Shown here piece after piece: positions 42,470 to 50,689 of a stretch of 58,052 bases of DNA. Every line of letters starts with the position of its first letter. The first letter of the stretch is position 1. The notes under the pieces were generated by a model, which saw only the letters and a list, made by a program, of their open reading frames with translations, ran no database searches and was not told where the DNA came from. Source of the stretch: Fictibacillus fluitans (lineage in GTDB: Bacteria; Bacillota; Bacilli; Bacillales; Fictibacillaceae); assembly GCF_030418125.1 (NCBI RefSeq), contig NZ_JAUHTR010000020.1, positions 1 through 58,052 on the forward strand, given 5' to 3'. The translations under genes were made by a program, and so were the position numbers.

Positions 42470-42775
42470 ATGTATATTGTCCATTCAACATTTGATGTAC
42501 CGGCAGAAAAAGCGGAAGAAGTTATTAATATATACAGAAATAGATCCCGTCTCGTGGATGGGGCAGAGGGATTTCAGGACTTCCTGCTGCTTCAGAACGA
42601 AAAAAGGACCGGGGAAATTACCGTTCAATTAACCTTTGACACAAAGGAGCATTATCTCGAATGGGTGAGAAGCCAGCAATTCAAGGATATTCATGACATG
42701 GAGAAGAAGTACCCTGACCAGGAACTCGCGGCCATCATTCCCGCGGTTAAACAATACAAGGTGGTAGCTACATGA
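42470..42775 (+). CDS. ABM-domain monooxygenase (HmoA/IsdG-like)
   Basis: A 101-residue antibiotic-biosynthesis-monooxygenase-fold protein (FDVPAEKAEEVINIY, GFQDFLLLQNEKRTGE, FDTKEHYLEWVRSQQF as landmarks). Close relatives degrade haem; the WxxSxxFxxxH-type pattern appears as WVRSQQFKDIHD. ATG 42470 chosen with GGGG 9 bases upstream; ATG 42458 is an alternative. The stop overlaps the next start (ATGA), so it is the first gene of the cobalamin-sensor operon. Haem breakdown is inferred; a role in supplying or sensing a tetrapyrrole is possible. Confidence 0.75.
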   Translation: MYIVHSTFDVPAEKAEEVINIYRNRSRLVDGAEGFQDFLLLQNEKRTGEITVQLTFDTKEHYLEWVRSQQFKDIHDMEKKYPDQELAAIIPAVKQYKVVAT

Positions 42776-43128
42776 CACAATTTCCAGTAGATGATATTGT
42801 TAATAAGGTAGTCATACAGATGTACGAAGATTATCCCGATCTCCAGGAACGTTACGGAGACAAGGGAAAGAAAAAAGCCATCGAAGATAATTATCACCAT
42901 ATGAAGCATTTGGAGACCGCATACGAATTGAAGAATCCGGTCTTTTTTTCCGATTATGCCATCTGGCTTAATGGTATTCTTGAAAAGTTCGGTATGACGG
43001 CCGATCTTTTAATTTATAATTTTGATGAAATTGACAAAATTTTAGCCGAAATGCCTGATGACGATAGGATTTCAGCTTATCGTTCTTATTTGGAAGAAGG
43101 AATAAAGGTATTAAAAGAAAAGGCATAA
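42772..43128 (+). CDS. helical input domain of a split cobalamin sensor
   Basis: A 118-residue all-helical protein with stretches HMKHLETAYELKNPVFFSDYAIWLNGILEKFGM and YRSYLEEGIKVL (landmarks). I recognise this pattern as the helical region that precedes the B12-binding part in single-chain cobalamin-binding sensor proteins; here it is a separate gene directly upstream of the B12-binding gene. ATG overlaps the monooxygenase stop. It may regulate or dimerise the next protein. The relationship is from recall of sequence pattern and needs a profile search. Confidence 0.6.
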   Translation: MTQFPVDDIVNKVVIQMYEDYPDLQERYGDKGKKKAIEDNYHHMKHLETAYELKNPVFFSDYAIWLNGILEKFGMTADLLIYNFDEIDKILAEMPDDDRISAYRSYLEEGIKVLKEKA

Positions 43129-43141
43129 AGGGGGGATTGCG

Positions 43142-43810
43142 GTGCAACAACATTCACCGCAGAAATTCGCAGAGTTTCTTTTGAATGGAGATCAGCAGCG
43201 TGCGATCGAACTTTTGCGCCAGATTGCTGAGCACACCCCAAGATACAGGCTGTATAATGAGCTGTTGACACCGGCTATGCGTTATATTGGTGAATTGTGG
43301 GAAAGAAATGATATAACGGTGGCAGAAGAGCACTTGGCTACTGCCGTGTGCGACTTTGTCCTCGCCCAGTATCATTACAGTCCGGGCAACAGCGCAGTGG
43401 GCCGTCACAGTGTAAACCATAAAGCGATGTTTTCATGCCTGGAAGGGGAACAGCATGCCCTGGGGCTAAAAATGGTTTCCGGATTATTTGAAGAGAAAGG
43501 CTGGCAGTCCCGGTTTATGGGGGCAGATCTGCCGCTTGAATATACAGTGGATACGGCAAGAAAATGGATGCCGGATGTGATTGGGCTTTCCGTGTCCATT
43601 GCCTATAACCTCCCTAATCTGAAAACGTATGTGGAAGCATTGGAGAATTTGAATTATGGTCCCACTGTCGTGGTCGGCGGCCGCTTGGCAGAAAAGTATG
43701 ATCTCAGACCTTACTGTTCCGATAAAACAGTGATTATAAAAGATGTGGAGGAGCTTCACAGCTGGCTGAGTGTGTATAGTACAGGAGAGAAGCAAAATGC
43801 CCGTTACTGA
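43142..43810 (+). CDS. cobalamin-binding (CarH-type) sensor protein
   Basis: A 222-residue protein. Residues about 5-80 form the four-helix B12-binding cap with W53-x9-E63-H64, the signature of light-sensing adenosylcobalamin domains of CarH. Residues about 90-210 form the Rossmann B12 domain with E103-x-H105-x2-G108 (lower cobalt ligand), GLSVSIAYNLPNL and VVVGGRLA. No DNA-binding domain is attached, unlike CarH. GTG start with AAGGGGGG upstream, 13 bp after the previous gene; it overlaps the PAS-STAS gene by 14 bp. Predicted AdoCbl photoreceptor or B12 sensor that signals through the STAS protein. Confidence 0.82.
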   Translation: MQQHSPQKFAEFLLNGDQQRAIELLRQIAEHTPRYRLYNELLTPAMRYIGELWERNDITVAEEHLATAVCDFVLAQYHYSPGNSAVGRHSVNHKAMFSCLEGEQHALGLKMVSGLFEEKGWQSRFMGADLPLEYTVDTARKWMPDVIGLSVSIAYNLPNLKTYVEALENLNYGPTVVVGGRLAEKYDLRPYCSDKTVIIKDVEELHSWLSVYSTGEKQNARY

Positions 43811-44552
43811 TTATGTATTACCGGTTCCATATTTTAAAATTAATTCCGATTTCCAAATCCTTAATTTTTCAAAACAGGCGGAAGCCCTTTTTATGGTTGC
43901 TGAGAAATTCACCTCCATGGTGGACGAGGAAAGTGTGGCAAAACTGGAAAATTTCCTCCAGACCCCGAATGTGGCACAGCCTATGGAGGTCAGCTTAAAA
44001 ACAAAGAACCATCCGCTGGAGCTTTTTGATCTCTATATTTCATGGGATCATTACTTGAACGGCCATTTGGTCTGCATAAAAAAGAACGATCAAAACAAAA
44101 ATCTTGAAAACATGGTCTACCGTTTGCAAAACAGATTGTCGAGCACGGATTTTGAGCTCTTTGAAAAAAAGGAAGAGCTTGAACGGGCGATGGAGGAGAT
44201 TGACAGGCTGTCAGGTCCTTTTATTTCGCTGTCGGATGAAGTGGCTCTAATCCCAATGTTTGGAGACATCACTCCCCGTAAAATTAATTCAATCAGGGAA
44301 AATACGCTGAAAAATGCGTACCGCCAGGATCTGGATACCATCCTTTTTGATTTTACCGGTGTGGGTTCCATCACGCTTGAAGGGCTGGAACAGATGGAGA
44401 GTTTGTTCAGGGCACTTTCCTATATGGGAGGCATCGAATCTGTGATTGTCGGTGTAAAGCCCGAGCACGCCAGGCAAATGCATGAGCTGAATTCAGAGGT
44501 GGAATTTTCTTTCTTGTCCACGATTCAGGAAGCAATGAAAAAATATTTATAA
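43797..44552 (+). CDS. PAS-STAS protein (RsbR-like)
   Basis: A 251-residue protein: N-terminal PAS-like domain (about 1-105; YFKINSDFQILNFSKQAEALF), a coiled coil (about 108-150; SSTDFELFEKKEELERAMEEIDRL), and a C-terminal STAS domain (about 155-250; ILFDFTGVGSITLEGLEQM, GIESVIVGVKPEHARQM). The PAS-coil-STAS order resembles YtvA-like and RsbR-like stressosome proteins. Threonines (ITP, SIT) sit near the sites phosphorylated by RsbT in RsbR proteins. AGGAGAG precedes ATG inside the B12 gene, so expression is coupled. Likely partner of the cobalamin sensor and an input to an RsbT-type kinase. Confidence 0.85.
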   Translation: MPVTDYVLPVPYFKINSDFQILNFSKQAEALFMVAEKFTSMVDEESVAKLENFLQTPNVAQPMEVSLKTKNHPLELFDLYISWDHYLNGHLVCIKKNDQNKNLENMVYRLQNRLSSTDFELFEKKEELERAMEEIDRLSGPFISLSDEVALIPMFGDITPRKINSIRENTLKNAYRQDLDTILFDFTGVGSITLEGLEQMESLFRALSYMGGIESVIVGVKPEHARQMHELNSEVEFSFLSTIQEAMKKYL

Positions 44553-44553
44553 T

Positions 44554-44590
44554 AAAAGACACCGAAGCATAAGGCTTGGTGTCTTTTTTG
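44554..44590 (+). terminator. terminator of the cobalamin-STAS operon
   Basis: Stem AAGACACC/GGTGTCTT with inner AAGC/GCTT and TTTTTT. Confidence 0.92.
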
Positions 44591-44593
44591 CTG

Positions 44594-45190
44594 TTATCTC
44601 CTTCTTGGAACAAACGCCATTAAGAGCGGGGCAAGGGCTGCGCCTGCAATGAGTCCGAACAAGTGGCCAAGGATATTGATGCCGGGCGTTGTGAAGGTGG
44701 CAATCAGGCTGAAAATCAGAACGACAATAAGAATCTGTTTATTTGCACGCCCTAAATATTCCTTTCGGGCATACAGGATATACAGATAGATGCCGAACAG
44801 TCCGAAGATGGCGCCGGACGCCCCGATGTGGGCATAGTTCAGGGGAAGAAGAAAATAGGTAGCGATATCGGCGATAATGCCTGCACCCAGATAGCCAATG
44901 ATAAATTTCACTTTTCCAAGTATACCTTCGAGCGCGGGACCGAAAATTACAAGGGAAAAAGTGTTGAACAGCACATGGCTGAGACTGACGTGAGTAATAA
45001 TCGGGGTGAACAGCCGCCAGTACTCTCCCTGCGAAATGTAATAATTCGATCCGGTAAAGTAATAATAAATAAAATCTGCCTGCGGCCCGAGGTTAGCCAG
45101 CAGGAAAACGATTAAATGAATGGCCGTTATTATTGATATGACCGGATACAGCCTCAGGAACGTTTTAAAATTTTCCTCTCGTACGAACAA
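44594..45190 (-). CDS. rhomboid-family intramembrane serine protease
   Basis: Six-helix membrane protease of 198 residues, like B. subtilis YdcA. Catalytic Ser125 in GASGAIFG and His176 in ILGHLFG form the dyad; SLSHVLFNTFSLVIFG carries the oxyanion H/N residues. Start is TTG 45190 with AGGTGG 9 bases upstream. Divergent from acpS, as in B. subtilis. Substrate unknown. Confidence 0.9.
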   Translation of the reverse strand: MFVREENFKTFLRLYPVISIITAIHLIVFLLANLGPQADFIYYYFTGSNYYISQGEYWRLFTPIITHVSLSHVLFNTFSLVIFGPALEGILGKVKFIIGYLGAGIIADIATYFLLPLNYAHIGASGAIFGLFGIYLYILYARKEYLGRANKQILIVVLIFSLIATFTTPGINILGHLFGLIAGAALAPLLMAFVPRRR

Positions 45191-45276
45191 CCAGCATCAC
45201 CACCTGAATGTAGTATATTAATCATAGCATAACGGTAATACAAATAAGTAATACCATGCCGGAAAGGAATTTACCG

Positions 45277-45633
45277 ATGATTATAGGAACAGGAATCGAT
45301 ATTGTTGAAATCATAAGAATCCAGGAAGTATGCCGTAAGCAGCACCGCTTTCCCGCAAGGATCCTCACGGAGAGGGAGCTCGCTGTGTTTGAGAAGCTGA
45401 CCGGCAGGCGGCAGGCGGAATTTATGGCCGGCCGGTTTGCCGCTAAAGAAGCGTATGCGAAAGCCATCGGCACAGGGATCGGCAAGCATCTGTCCTGGCA
45501 GGATATCGAAATTTCGAAAAATGATAATGGAAAGCCCTTTATTGCGGCAGAGCCGGATACGATCGTTCATCTTTCTATTTCCCATTCCAAAGAATTTGCG
45601 GTAGCCCAGGTTATTATGGAAACCGCTCTGTAA
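45277..45633 (+). CDS. acpS: holo-acyl-carrier-protein synthase
   Basis: Transfers 4'-phosphopantetheine from CoA to ACP. 118 residues beginning [12 protein letters not shown] (metal-binding Asp8) with [18 protein letters not shown] (Glu of WxxKEA type) and [16 protein letters not shown] 45277 has AAAGGAA 8 bases upstream and fits relatives; an ATG at 45256 is less likely. Confidence 0.96.
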   Translation: MIIGTGIDIVEIIRIQEVCRKQHRFPARILTERELAVFEKLTGRRQAEFMAGRFAAKEAYAKAIGTGIGKHLSWQDIEISKNDNGKPFIAAEPDTIVHLSISHSKEFAVAQVIMETAL

Positions 45634-45658
45634 GTTTGCTTGCTTGTCAAGCTAGTCT

Positions 45659-45687
45659 GCATAATGTCCCTTTTGTCCACATATAGT
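45659..45687 (+). promoter_or_regulatory. sigma-E-like promoter of ydcC
   Basis: GCATAAT, 14 bp, CATATAGT, close to the sigma-E pattern (KMATATT-N14-CATACANT). ydcC is a sigma-E gene in B. subtilis. Confidence 0.5.
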
Positions 45688-45774
45688 GTAATGCGGTGGG
45701 GAGGGACATCCTGGTGGCGTCGGACACAGCGGTGATCCTCCTTTGTAAAATAAAGGGCAAAGGGGATAAAAACA

Positions 45775-46809
45775 ATGACGAAGAGACTGTCATTATCCTT
45801 GATGGCGCTTCTTTTCATATTCGGATTGGCGGGCTGTGGAGCAAAAAGCCAGGAAGATGTTGTAGCGTCACTGGATAAGAAAATGGAAGAAATGACGGGT
45901 TATAAAGCAGACGCCGTCATGACGCTGAATACCGGCGAAAAACCGATACAGTACGAGCTTGAGGTGTGGCACAAGAAACCGAACTTTTACCGGGTGAACC
46001 TGAAGAACGCCAAAAAGGACCAGAGCCAGATGATCCTGAGAAACAAAGAGGGTGTATTTGTATTAACGCCGGCGCTGAATAAAAGTTTCAGATTTCAGAG
46101 TGATTGGCCGGAAAATAACAGCCAGGTGTATTTGTTTGAGTCACTGGCTGCCGATATATTAAATGATACAGACCGCGGGTTTAAGGCGAAAGAAAACTCG
46201 TATGTTTTCCATACCAAAACGAACTATCAAAACAAAAACCTGTACCAGCAGGAAATTGTCTTAAATAAAGACCTCGATCCGAACTCGGTCCGGGTAATGG
46301 ATAAGGATGCCAAAGAATTGGTCAAACTGGAGTTCAAAAACGTGAAGTTCAATGCCAAGTTCGATAAAGGCGCCTTTGATATGGAAACGAACATGACAGG
46401 CGCCCAGCTGGAGCTCCCGGCAATGAGCCAGGCCGGTGAGCCCAAAAAAGAAATGGAAGTTCTGTATCCTCAATATATGGGCCCTGGGAATACTGAATTG
46501 ACGAATGAGAAAGAAGTTATGGCCGACGGTGAAAAACAAGTGGTTCTGAGCTACACGGATGAAAAGAAACATTCGTTTACATTAATTGAACGAAAAAATG
46601 CAGCGGTAGAGACAGTTGCCGCCAAAAGAGAGCGACTGACAATGCCGGGCGGAGAACCGGTGGACCTCGGTTTCACAGTGGGGGCAATGAATGACAAATC
46701 GATTTCCTGGACGTATAAAGGCACAGATTTCTTTTTAGCCTCCAACTCCTTGAATCAGGAAGAACTTATGGCCATCGCCCGTTCTGTTTCTGCGCAAGGG
46801 TCAAAATAA
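45775..46809 (+). CDS. ydcC: LolA-like sporulation lipoprotein YdcC
   Basis: A 344-residue lipoprotein with lipobox LAGC (Cys21) after a signal peptide. The mature part has the LolA/RseB-like half-barrel features (YELEVWHKKPNFYRVNL, MILRNKEGVFVLTPALNKSF as landmarks). Position between acpS and alr and the sigma-E-like promoter match ydcC. A role in the mother-cell envelope during sporulation is likely; the bound ligand is unknown. Ribosome site is AAAGGGG. Confidence 0.88.
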   Translation: MTKRLSLSLMALLFIFGLAGCGAKSQEDVVASLDKKMEEMTGYKADAVMTLNTGEKPIQYELEVWHKKPNFYRVNLKNAKKDQSQMILRNKEGVFVLTPALNKSFRFQSDWPENNSQVYLFESLAADILNDTDRGFKAKENSYVFHTKTNYQNKNLYQQEIVLNKDLDPNSVRVMDKDAKELVKLEFKNVKFNAKFDKGAFDMETNMTGAQLELPAMSQAGEPKKEMEVLYPQYMGPGNTELTNEKEVMADGEKQVVLSYTDEKKHSFTLIERKNAAVETVAAKRERLTMPGGEPVDLGFTVGAMNDKSISWTYKGTDFFLASNSLNQEELMAIARSVSAQGSK

Positions 46810-46818
46810 AAAAGTGAG

Positions 46819-46854
46819 CGGCTGATTCCTTAAATGGTGAATCAGCCTTTTTTA
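46819..46854 (+). terminator. ydcC terminator
   Basis: Stem GGCTGATTC/GAATCAGCC and TTTTTT. Confidence 0.92.
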
Positions 46855-46952
46855 TTCTGGATTTGCTCTTACGGAATTGCCGGGGATGTTGTAGAATAAC
46901 GAATAGACCAATTGTTAAAATGAAATGATACAGATAGATGGGACGGATAGGT

Positions 46953-48125
46953 TTGGATACTGGAGAGTTTTATAGAGATACCTGGGCAGAGATCGATTTG
47001 TCCTGCATCGAAGAAAATATCCGCTCGTTCCGGCACCTGCTGCCGGACACTACCGAGATCATGGCGGTTGTCAAAGCCAATGGCTATGGACATGGAGCGC
47101 TGCCGGTGGCGAAAACAGCGCTCGAGGCAGGGGCGACCTATCTTGCCGTGGCGCTTTTAGATGAAGCGGTGGCACTGAGGAAACACGGAATCGAAGCACC
47201 CATTCTTGTATTGGGCAGAACGCGGCCGGAAGATGCAGGTATTGCTGCAAAGTACAGGGTTGCGCTTACTGTGTTTCAGGCATCCTGGGTGAGTGAAGCG
47301 TCAAGCCACCTTCAGGATGGCCAGCAAATACCCCTTCACCTGAAAGTCGATACCGGCATGGGGCGGATCGGAACACGAGATAAAGAGGAAACTCAGGAAC
47401 TTGTTCGAACAATAGAAAAGTCTCCGCATCTCGAGCTCGAAGGAGTATTTACGCACTTTGCCACAGCGGATGAACTGGAATCTCCACTGGTGGAGCAGCA
47501 ATTCGAACGGTTTTCCGAAAGCCTTGCCTGGCTCAAGGAAACGGGAGCTGCTCCACGGTACATCCATTGCGGGAACAGTGCGGCAAGCCTCCGCTTTCCG
47601 GAGCAAATCTTCAATATTGCAAGAATCGGAATCTCGATGTACGGACTTGCGCCTTCGGGCGAACTCAAGAATGTATTGCCCATTCCGTTGAAAGAGGCGT
47701 TTGCGTTAAATACACGGCTGGTTCATGTGAAAAAAGTGCAGCCGGGAGATACGGTAAGCTACGGTGCCACCTATACGGCCAAAGAGGAAGAGTGGATCGG
47801 CACTCTCCCGATTGGATACGCCGACGGCTGGCAGAGGCGCTATGCAAATCAGGGCCATGCGATTGCAGGCGGAGTCAAGGTTCCGTTTGTGGGCAGAATC
47901 TGCATGGATCAATGTATGGTGCGCCTGCCGTATGAAATGAAGGTTGGCGACCCTGTCACCCTGATCGGGGAACAGGGGAGTGAAAAGATATCCATGGATG
48001 ATGTAGCCGTGCAAAATGATACGATAAACTACGAAATTCCATGTTTAATTACATCACGCGTACCCCGCATTTATAAGAAATCGGGTCGAATTTTAGAAAA
48101 AGTGAATGTAATTTTAAATTTTTAG
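46953..48125 (+). CDS. alr: alanine racemase
   Basis: PLP enzyme making D-alanine for the cell wall. K41 in VVKANGYGHG binds PLP; the second catalytic Tyr is in VSYGATYTA; the PLP-phosphate loop IGISMYGLAPS is present. I favour TTG 46953 (MDTGEFYRDTW), which gives the same N-terminal distance to FYRDTWAEID as B. subtilis Alr; ATG 46938 has no ribosome site either, so the start is unsure. 390 residues. Confidence 0.93.
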   Translation: MDTGEFYRDTWAEIDLSCIEENIRSFRHLLPDTTEIMAVVKANGYGHGALPVAKTALEAGATYLAVALLDEAVALRKHGIEAPILVLGRTRPEDAGIAAKYRVALTVFQASWVSEASSHLQDGQQIPLHLKVDTGMGRIGTRDKEETQELVRTIEKSPHLELEGVFTHFATADELESPLVEQQFERFSESLAWLKETGAAPRYIHCGNSAASLRFPEQIFNIARIGISMYGLAPSGELKNVLPIPLKEAFALNTRLVHVKKVQPGDTVSYGATYTAKEEEWIGTLPIGYADGWQRRYANQGHAIAGGVKVPFVGRICMDQCMVRLPYEMKVGDPVTLIGEQGSEKISMDDVAVQNDTINYEIPCLITSRVPRIYKKSGRILEKVNVILNF

Positions 48126-48181
48126 CAGAATATTAGCAGGACTATTAAAAAACATGAAGAATACTTTACTCTGAAATCGTT

Positions 48182-48210
48182 TTGCAAACCGATAGGTGAA
48201 ATGGTAAGAT
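48182..48210 (+). promoter_or_regulatory. promoter of ndoAI-ndoA
   Basis: TTGCAA, 17 bp, TAAGAT, 59 bp before the antitoxin start. Confidence 0.55.
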
Positions 48211-48268
48211 TAATGTGGTTAAGAATGATCGTAGCATATCGCAGAAGCTGTGCTCTGGAGGTGTAGGT

Positions 48269-48550
48269 GTGTCCGAATTGGCAAACACAAAGAGGATCGT
48301 TATCAGTCTTCCTCAACAAATTATCAATGAAATTGACCGGATGATTAAGAATGAGAATTTGGACCGAAGCGAATTTATCCATCAGGCAACAAAGATGTAT
48401 ATTCGCGAAAAGAAGAAACGTCATATTCGTGAATCTATGAGACAAGGTTATATGGAGATGGCAAAAATCAATCTGAACATTGCTTCAGAAGCCTTTCTTT
48501 TAGAGGAGGAAGCTGAAATTACCGTAGACCGCTTAGTTAGCGGGGTGTAG
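48269..48550 (+). CDS. ndoAI: antitoxin EndoAI
   Basis: Ribbon-helix-helix antitoxin of 93 residues that neutralises EndoA. N-terminal RHH ([20 protein letters not shown]) and the conserved C-terminal stretch [18 protein letters not shown] that wraps the toxin. GTG 48269 has GGAGGTG 6 bases upstream and gives exactly the B. subtilis length. Confidence 0.95.
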   Translation: MSELANTKRIVISLPQQIINEIDRMIKNENLDRSEFIHQATKMYIREKKKRHIRESMRQGYMEMAKINLNIASEAFLLEEEAEITVDRLVSGV

Positions 48551-48554
48551 GCCC

Positions 48555-48905
48555 TTGATCGTAAAACGCGGAGACGTTTACTTTGCAGACCTTTCCCCGG
48601 TTGTTGGCTCAGAACAAGGGGGCATCAGACCTGTTCTAATTATTCAAAACGATATCGGTAACCGATTTAGTCCTACAGTTATTGTTGCAGCAATCACAGC
48701 ACAAATCCAAAAGGCAAAGCTGCCGACGCATGTAGAGATCAATGCGAAAAAGTACGGGTTCGAACGGGATTCCGTTATCTTGCTGGAGCAAATTCGAACA
48801 ATTGATAAACAAAGGCTAACTGACAAAATTACGCATCTGGACGATGAAATGATGCGTCGCGTTGATGAAGCGTTACAAATCAGTCTTGGTCTTATTGACT
48901 TTTAA
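48555..48905 (+). CDS. ndoA: mRNA interferase EndoA (MazF family)
   Basis: Sequence-specific endoribonuclease of 116 residues (UACAU-cutting in B. subtilis). Almost unchanged from Ndo[56 protein letters not shown] start, 4 bp after the antitoxin stop. It is a conserved chromosomal pair next to the sigma-B operon, not a mobile toxin-antitoxin module. Confidence 0.97.
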   Translation: MIVKRGDVYFADLSPVVGSEQGGIRPVLIIQNDIGNRFSPTVIVAAITAQIQKAKLPTHVEINAKKYGFERDSVILLEQIRTIDKQRLTDKITHLDDEMMRRVDEALQISLGLIDF

Positions 48906-48942
48906 AACTGCCGTTTTCTTCTGGGGAATTGGCAGTTTTTTC
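48903..48942 (+). terminator. ndoA terminator
   Basis: Stem AAAACTGCC/GGCAGTTTT with an 18-nt loop and T run. Confidence 0.8.
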
Positions 48943-49027
48943 AATGGAAATAACTTTCCTGAGTGATAGGAACAGGAAATTCGGTTTACGAGCGAACTAT
49001 ATAGCAGATGAACGACAAAGCAAAAGA

Positions 49028-49056
49028 TTGCAAGAATGAATGAGAAGTGGAATAAT
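49028..49056 (+). promoter_or_regulatory. sigma-A promoter of the rsb operon
   Basis: TTGCAA, 17 bp, AATAAT, 35 bp before rsbR. Confidence 0.5.
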
Positions 49057-49090
49057 GAAAGTAGTGTACCGACGTAAGGGGGTATAGAAT

Positions 49091-49906
49091 TTGAATGCGG
49101 CCATCATCGATATGATCCTGAATAAGCGCATGGAAATAGATGGGTTGTGGTCTGAAGAAATCGCTGACTACAAATCGACAAACCGAGCCATCACACCCTA
49201 TATGCGAGAACAGTTGAACAACGAATTTTTGTCACTCCTGTTTAACCATATCAGCCAGGGTGATATTTCTGCGGACGGGACATTGGAACGTTTTTTTGAT
49301 AAAGTTTTGCGTGCTAATATGCCGCTTGAATATTTAACACAAGGGCTGCAATCTTTTCGCCGTATAGTTTTGGAGATCATCACTGAAGAAGATATTCAAA
49401 AAGATGCGGCTTTTGAAACATATAGGGAAGTGGACCGCTGGATGGATCCCATTCTGAATTCAGTGGTTGAAAATTCATCCCGGCTTTGGGAACGCACCGT
49501 TTCCATTCAAAAGTCTGCGTTGCTGGAGTTATCAGCACCGCTTATTCCGGTCTTTCAGCATATTAGCGTAATGCCGCTGATCGGAACCATAGACACAGAA
49601 CGAGCGAAATTAATAATGGAGAACCTTCTGGAAGGTGTGATTCAATACCGTTCACAGGTGGTTCTTATAGATATAACCGGTGTGCCCGTTGTTGATACAA
49701 TGGTCGCCCACCACATCATTCAAGCCGCAGATGCGGTCAGGCTGCTGGGATCTACCTGCATTCTTGTCGGTATCCGGCCGGAAATTGCGCAAACGATTGT
49801 AAGCCTGGGGATAGACCTCAGCCTTTTCCCTACGAAAAGCACGCTGCAAAAAGGGATGGCGAAAGCTCTGGAAATTACAAACCAACAAATTGTTAATGAA
49901 AAATAG
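49091..49906 (+). CDS. rsbR: stressosome protein RsbRA
   Basis: Builds the stressosome with RsbS and holds RsbT. The N-terminal non-haem globin domain (about 1-135) senses signals; a linker helix follows; the STAS domain (about 150-265) has GTIDTERAKLIMENLL and DITGVPVVDTMVAHHI with the two threonines phosphorylated by RsbT. 271 residues. Start is TTG with AAGGGGG upstream. First of eight sigB-operon genes. Confidence 0.96.
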   Translation: MNAAIIDMILNKRMEIDGLWSEEIADYKSTNRAITPYMREQLNNEFLSLLFNHISQGDISADGTLERFFDKVLRANMPLEYLTQGLQSFRRIVLEIITEEDIQKDAAFETYREVDRWMDPILNSVVENSSRLWERTVSIQKSALLELSAPLIPVFQHISVMPLIGTIDTERAKLIMENLLEGVIQYRSQVVLIDITGVPVVDTMVAHHIIQAADAVRLLGSTCILVGIRPEIAQTIVSLGIDLSLFPTKSTLQKGMAKALEITNQQIVNEK

Positions 49907-49918
49907 GGAGTGGGGAAA

Positions 49919-50275
49919 ATGAGAATTCCTATTTTGAAGCTGCATGAGTATCTCCTTATTACCATTCAGGTAGAGCTCGATGATCAGACCGCTCTGCAGT
50001 TTCAAGAAGACTTGCTAAATAAAATACATGACACCGGTGCTAAGGGTGTAGTAATTGACCTGACCTCTGTAGACATGATTGACTCCTTTATTGCAAAAGT
50101 ACTGGGGGACGTTGTCCGCATGTCAAAACTGATGGGAGCGCAAGTGGTATTAACCGGTATCCAGCCCGCAGTAGCAATTACTTTGATCGACCTGGGGATT
50201 TCAATGAGAGAGGTTCCGACCGCTCTTGACCTGGAACAAGGGCTTGATAAATTGCAGCTGGAACTGGAGGGATGA
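49919..50275 (+). CDS. rsbS: stressosome scaffold RsbS
   Basis: Single STAS domain of 118 residues that binds RsbT until Ser56 (in MIDSFIAK) is phosphorylated. ATG 49919 follows GGGAGTGGGG and matches the family start MRIPILKL. The next gene, rsbT, overlaps or follows within 2 bp. Confidence 0.96.
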   Translation: MRIPILKLHEYLLITIQVELDDQTALQFQEDLLNKIHDTGAKGVVIDLTSVDMIDSFIAKVLGDVVRMSKLMGAQVVLTGIQPAVAITLIDLGISMREVPTALDLEQGLDKLQLELEG

Positions 50276-50277
50276 GC

Positions 50278-50679
50278 ATGGACATCCAATCCTGTGTAGA
50301 AGTTTGCAATGAATGGGATATCGTGAGTGCAAGGCAATTGGGAAGAAATATGGCAAAAGAACTCGGATTTGGCAATGTAGACCAGGCTCGTATCACTACT
50401 GCGATTTCAGAGTTAGCCCGTAACATTTATTTATATGCAGGAAGCGGAAAGATCTGCCTTGAGCCCGTGGAACAGATGGGACGAAAAGGCCTCCGCATTA
50501 TTGCTGTGGACAATGGCCCGGGAATAAGGGATATTCGTAAAGTAATGGAAGACGGATATACAACTTCAGGCGGACTTGGAGCCGGACTGCCGGGGGTAAA
50601 GCGTTTAATGGACGAGTTTACCATTGATTCCACAATTAACAGCGGAACTGAAATCCTTGCGACGAAGTGGCTTCGTTAG
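50278..50679 (+). CDS. rsbT: switch kinase RsbT
   Basis: GHKL serine/threonine kinase of 133 residues. It phosphorylates RsbR and RsbS, leaves the stressosome and activates RsbU. N-box ELARNIYLY and G-box GGLGAGLPGVKR are present. ATG 50278 has GGAGGG 6 bases upstream and fits relatives (MDIQSCV); ATG 50272 overlaps the rsbS stop and is an alternative. Confidence 0.96.
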   Translation: MDIQSCVEVCNEWDIVSARQLGRNMAKELGFGNVDQARITTAISELARNIYLYAGSGKICLEPVEQMGRKGLRIIAVDNGPGIRDIRKVMEDGYTTSGGLGAGLPGVKRLMDEFTIDSTINSGTEILATKWLR

Positions 50680-50689
50680 GAGGTATTAA

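Noticed and set aside
43100-43160. Frameshift breaking one cobalamin-sensor gene into two
   Set aside because: The downstream gene has its own strong ribosome site and GTG, and the upstream one ends cleanly with a 13-bp gap; this looks like two genes. Not fully excluded.
48269-48905. ndoAI-ndoA as a mobile toxin-antitoxin module
   Set aside because: It is the conserved chromosomal pair found between alr and rsbR in Bacillus, with matching codon use and no mobile-element marks.
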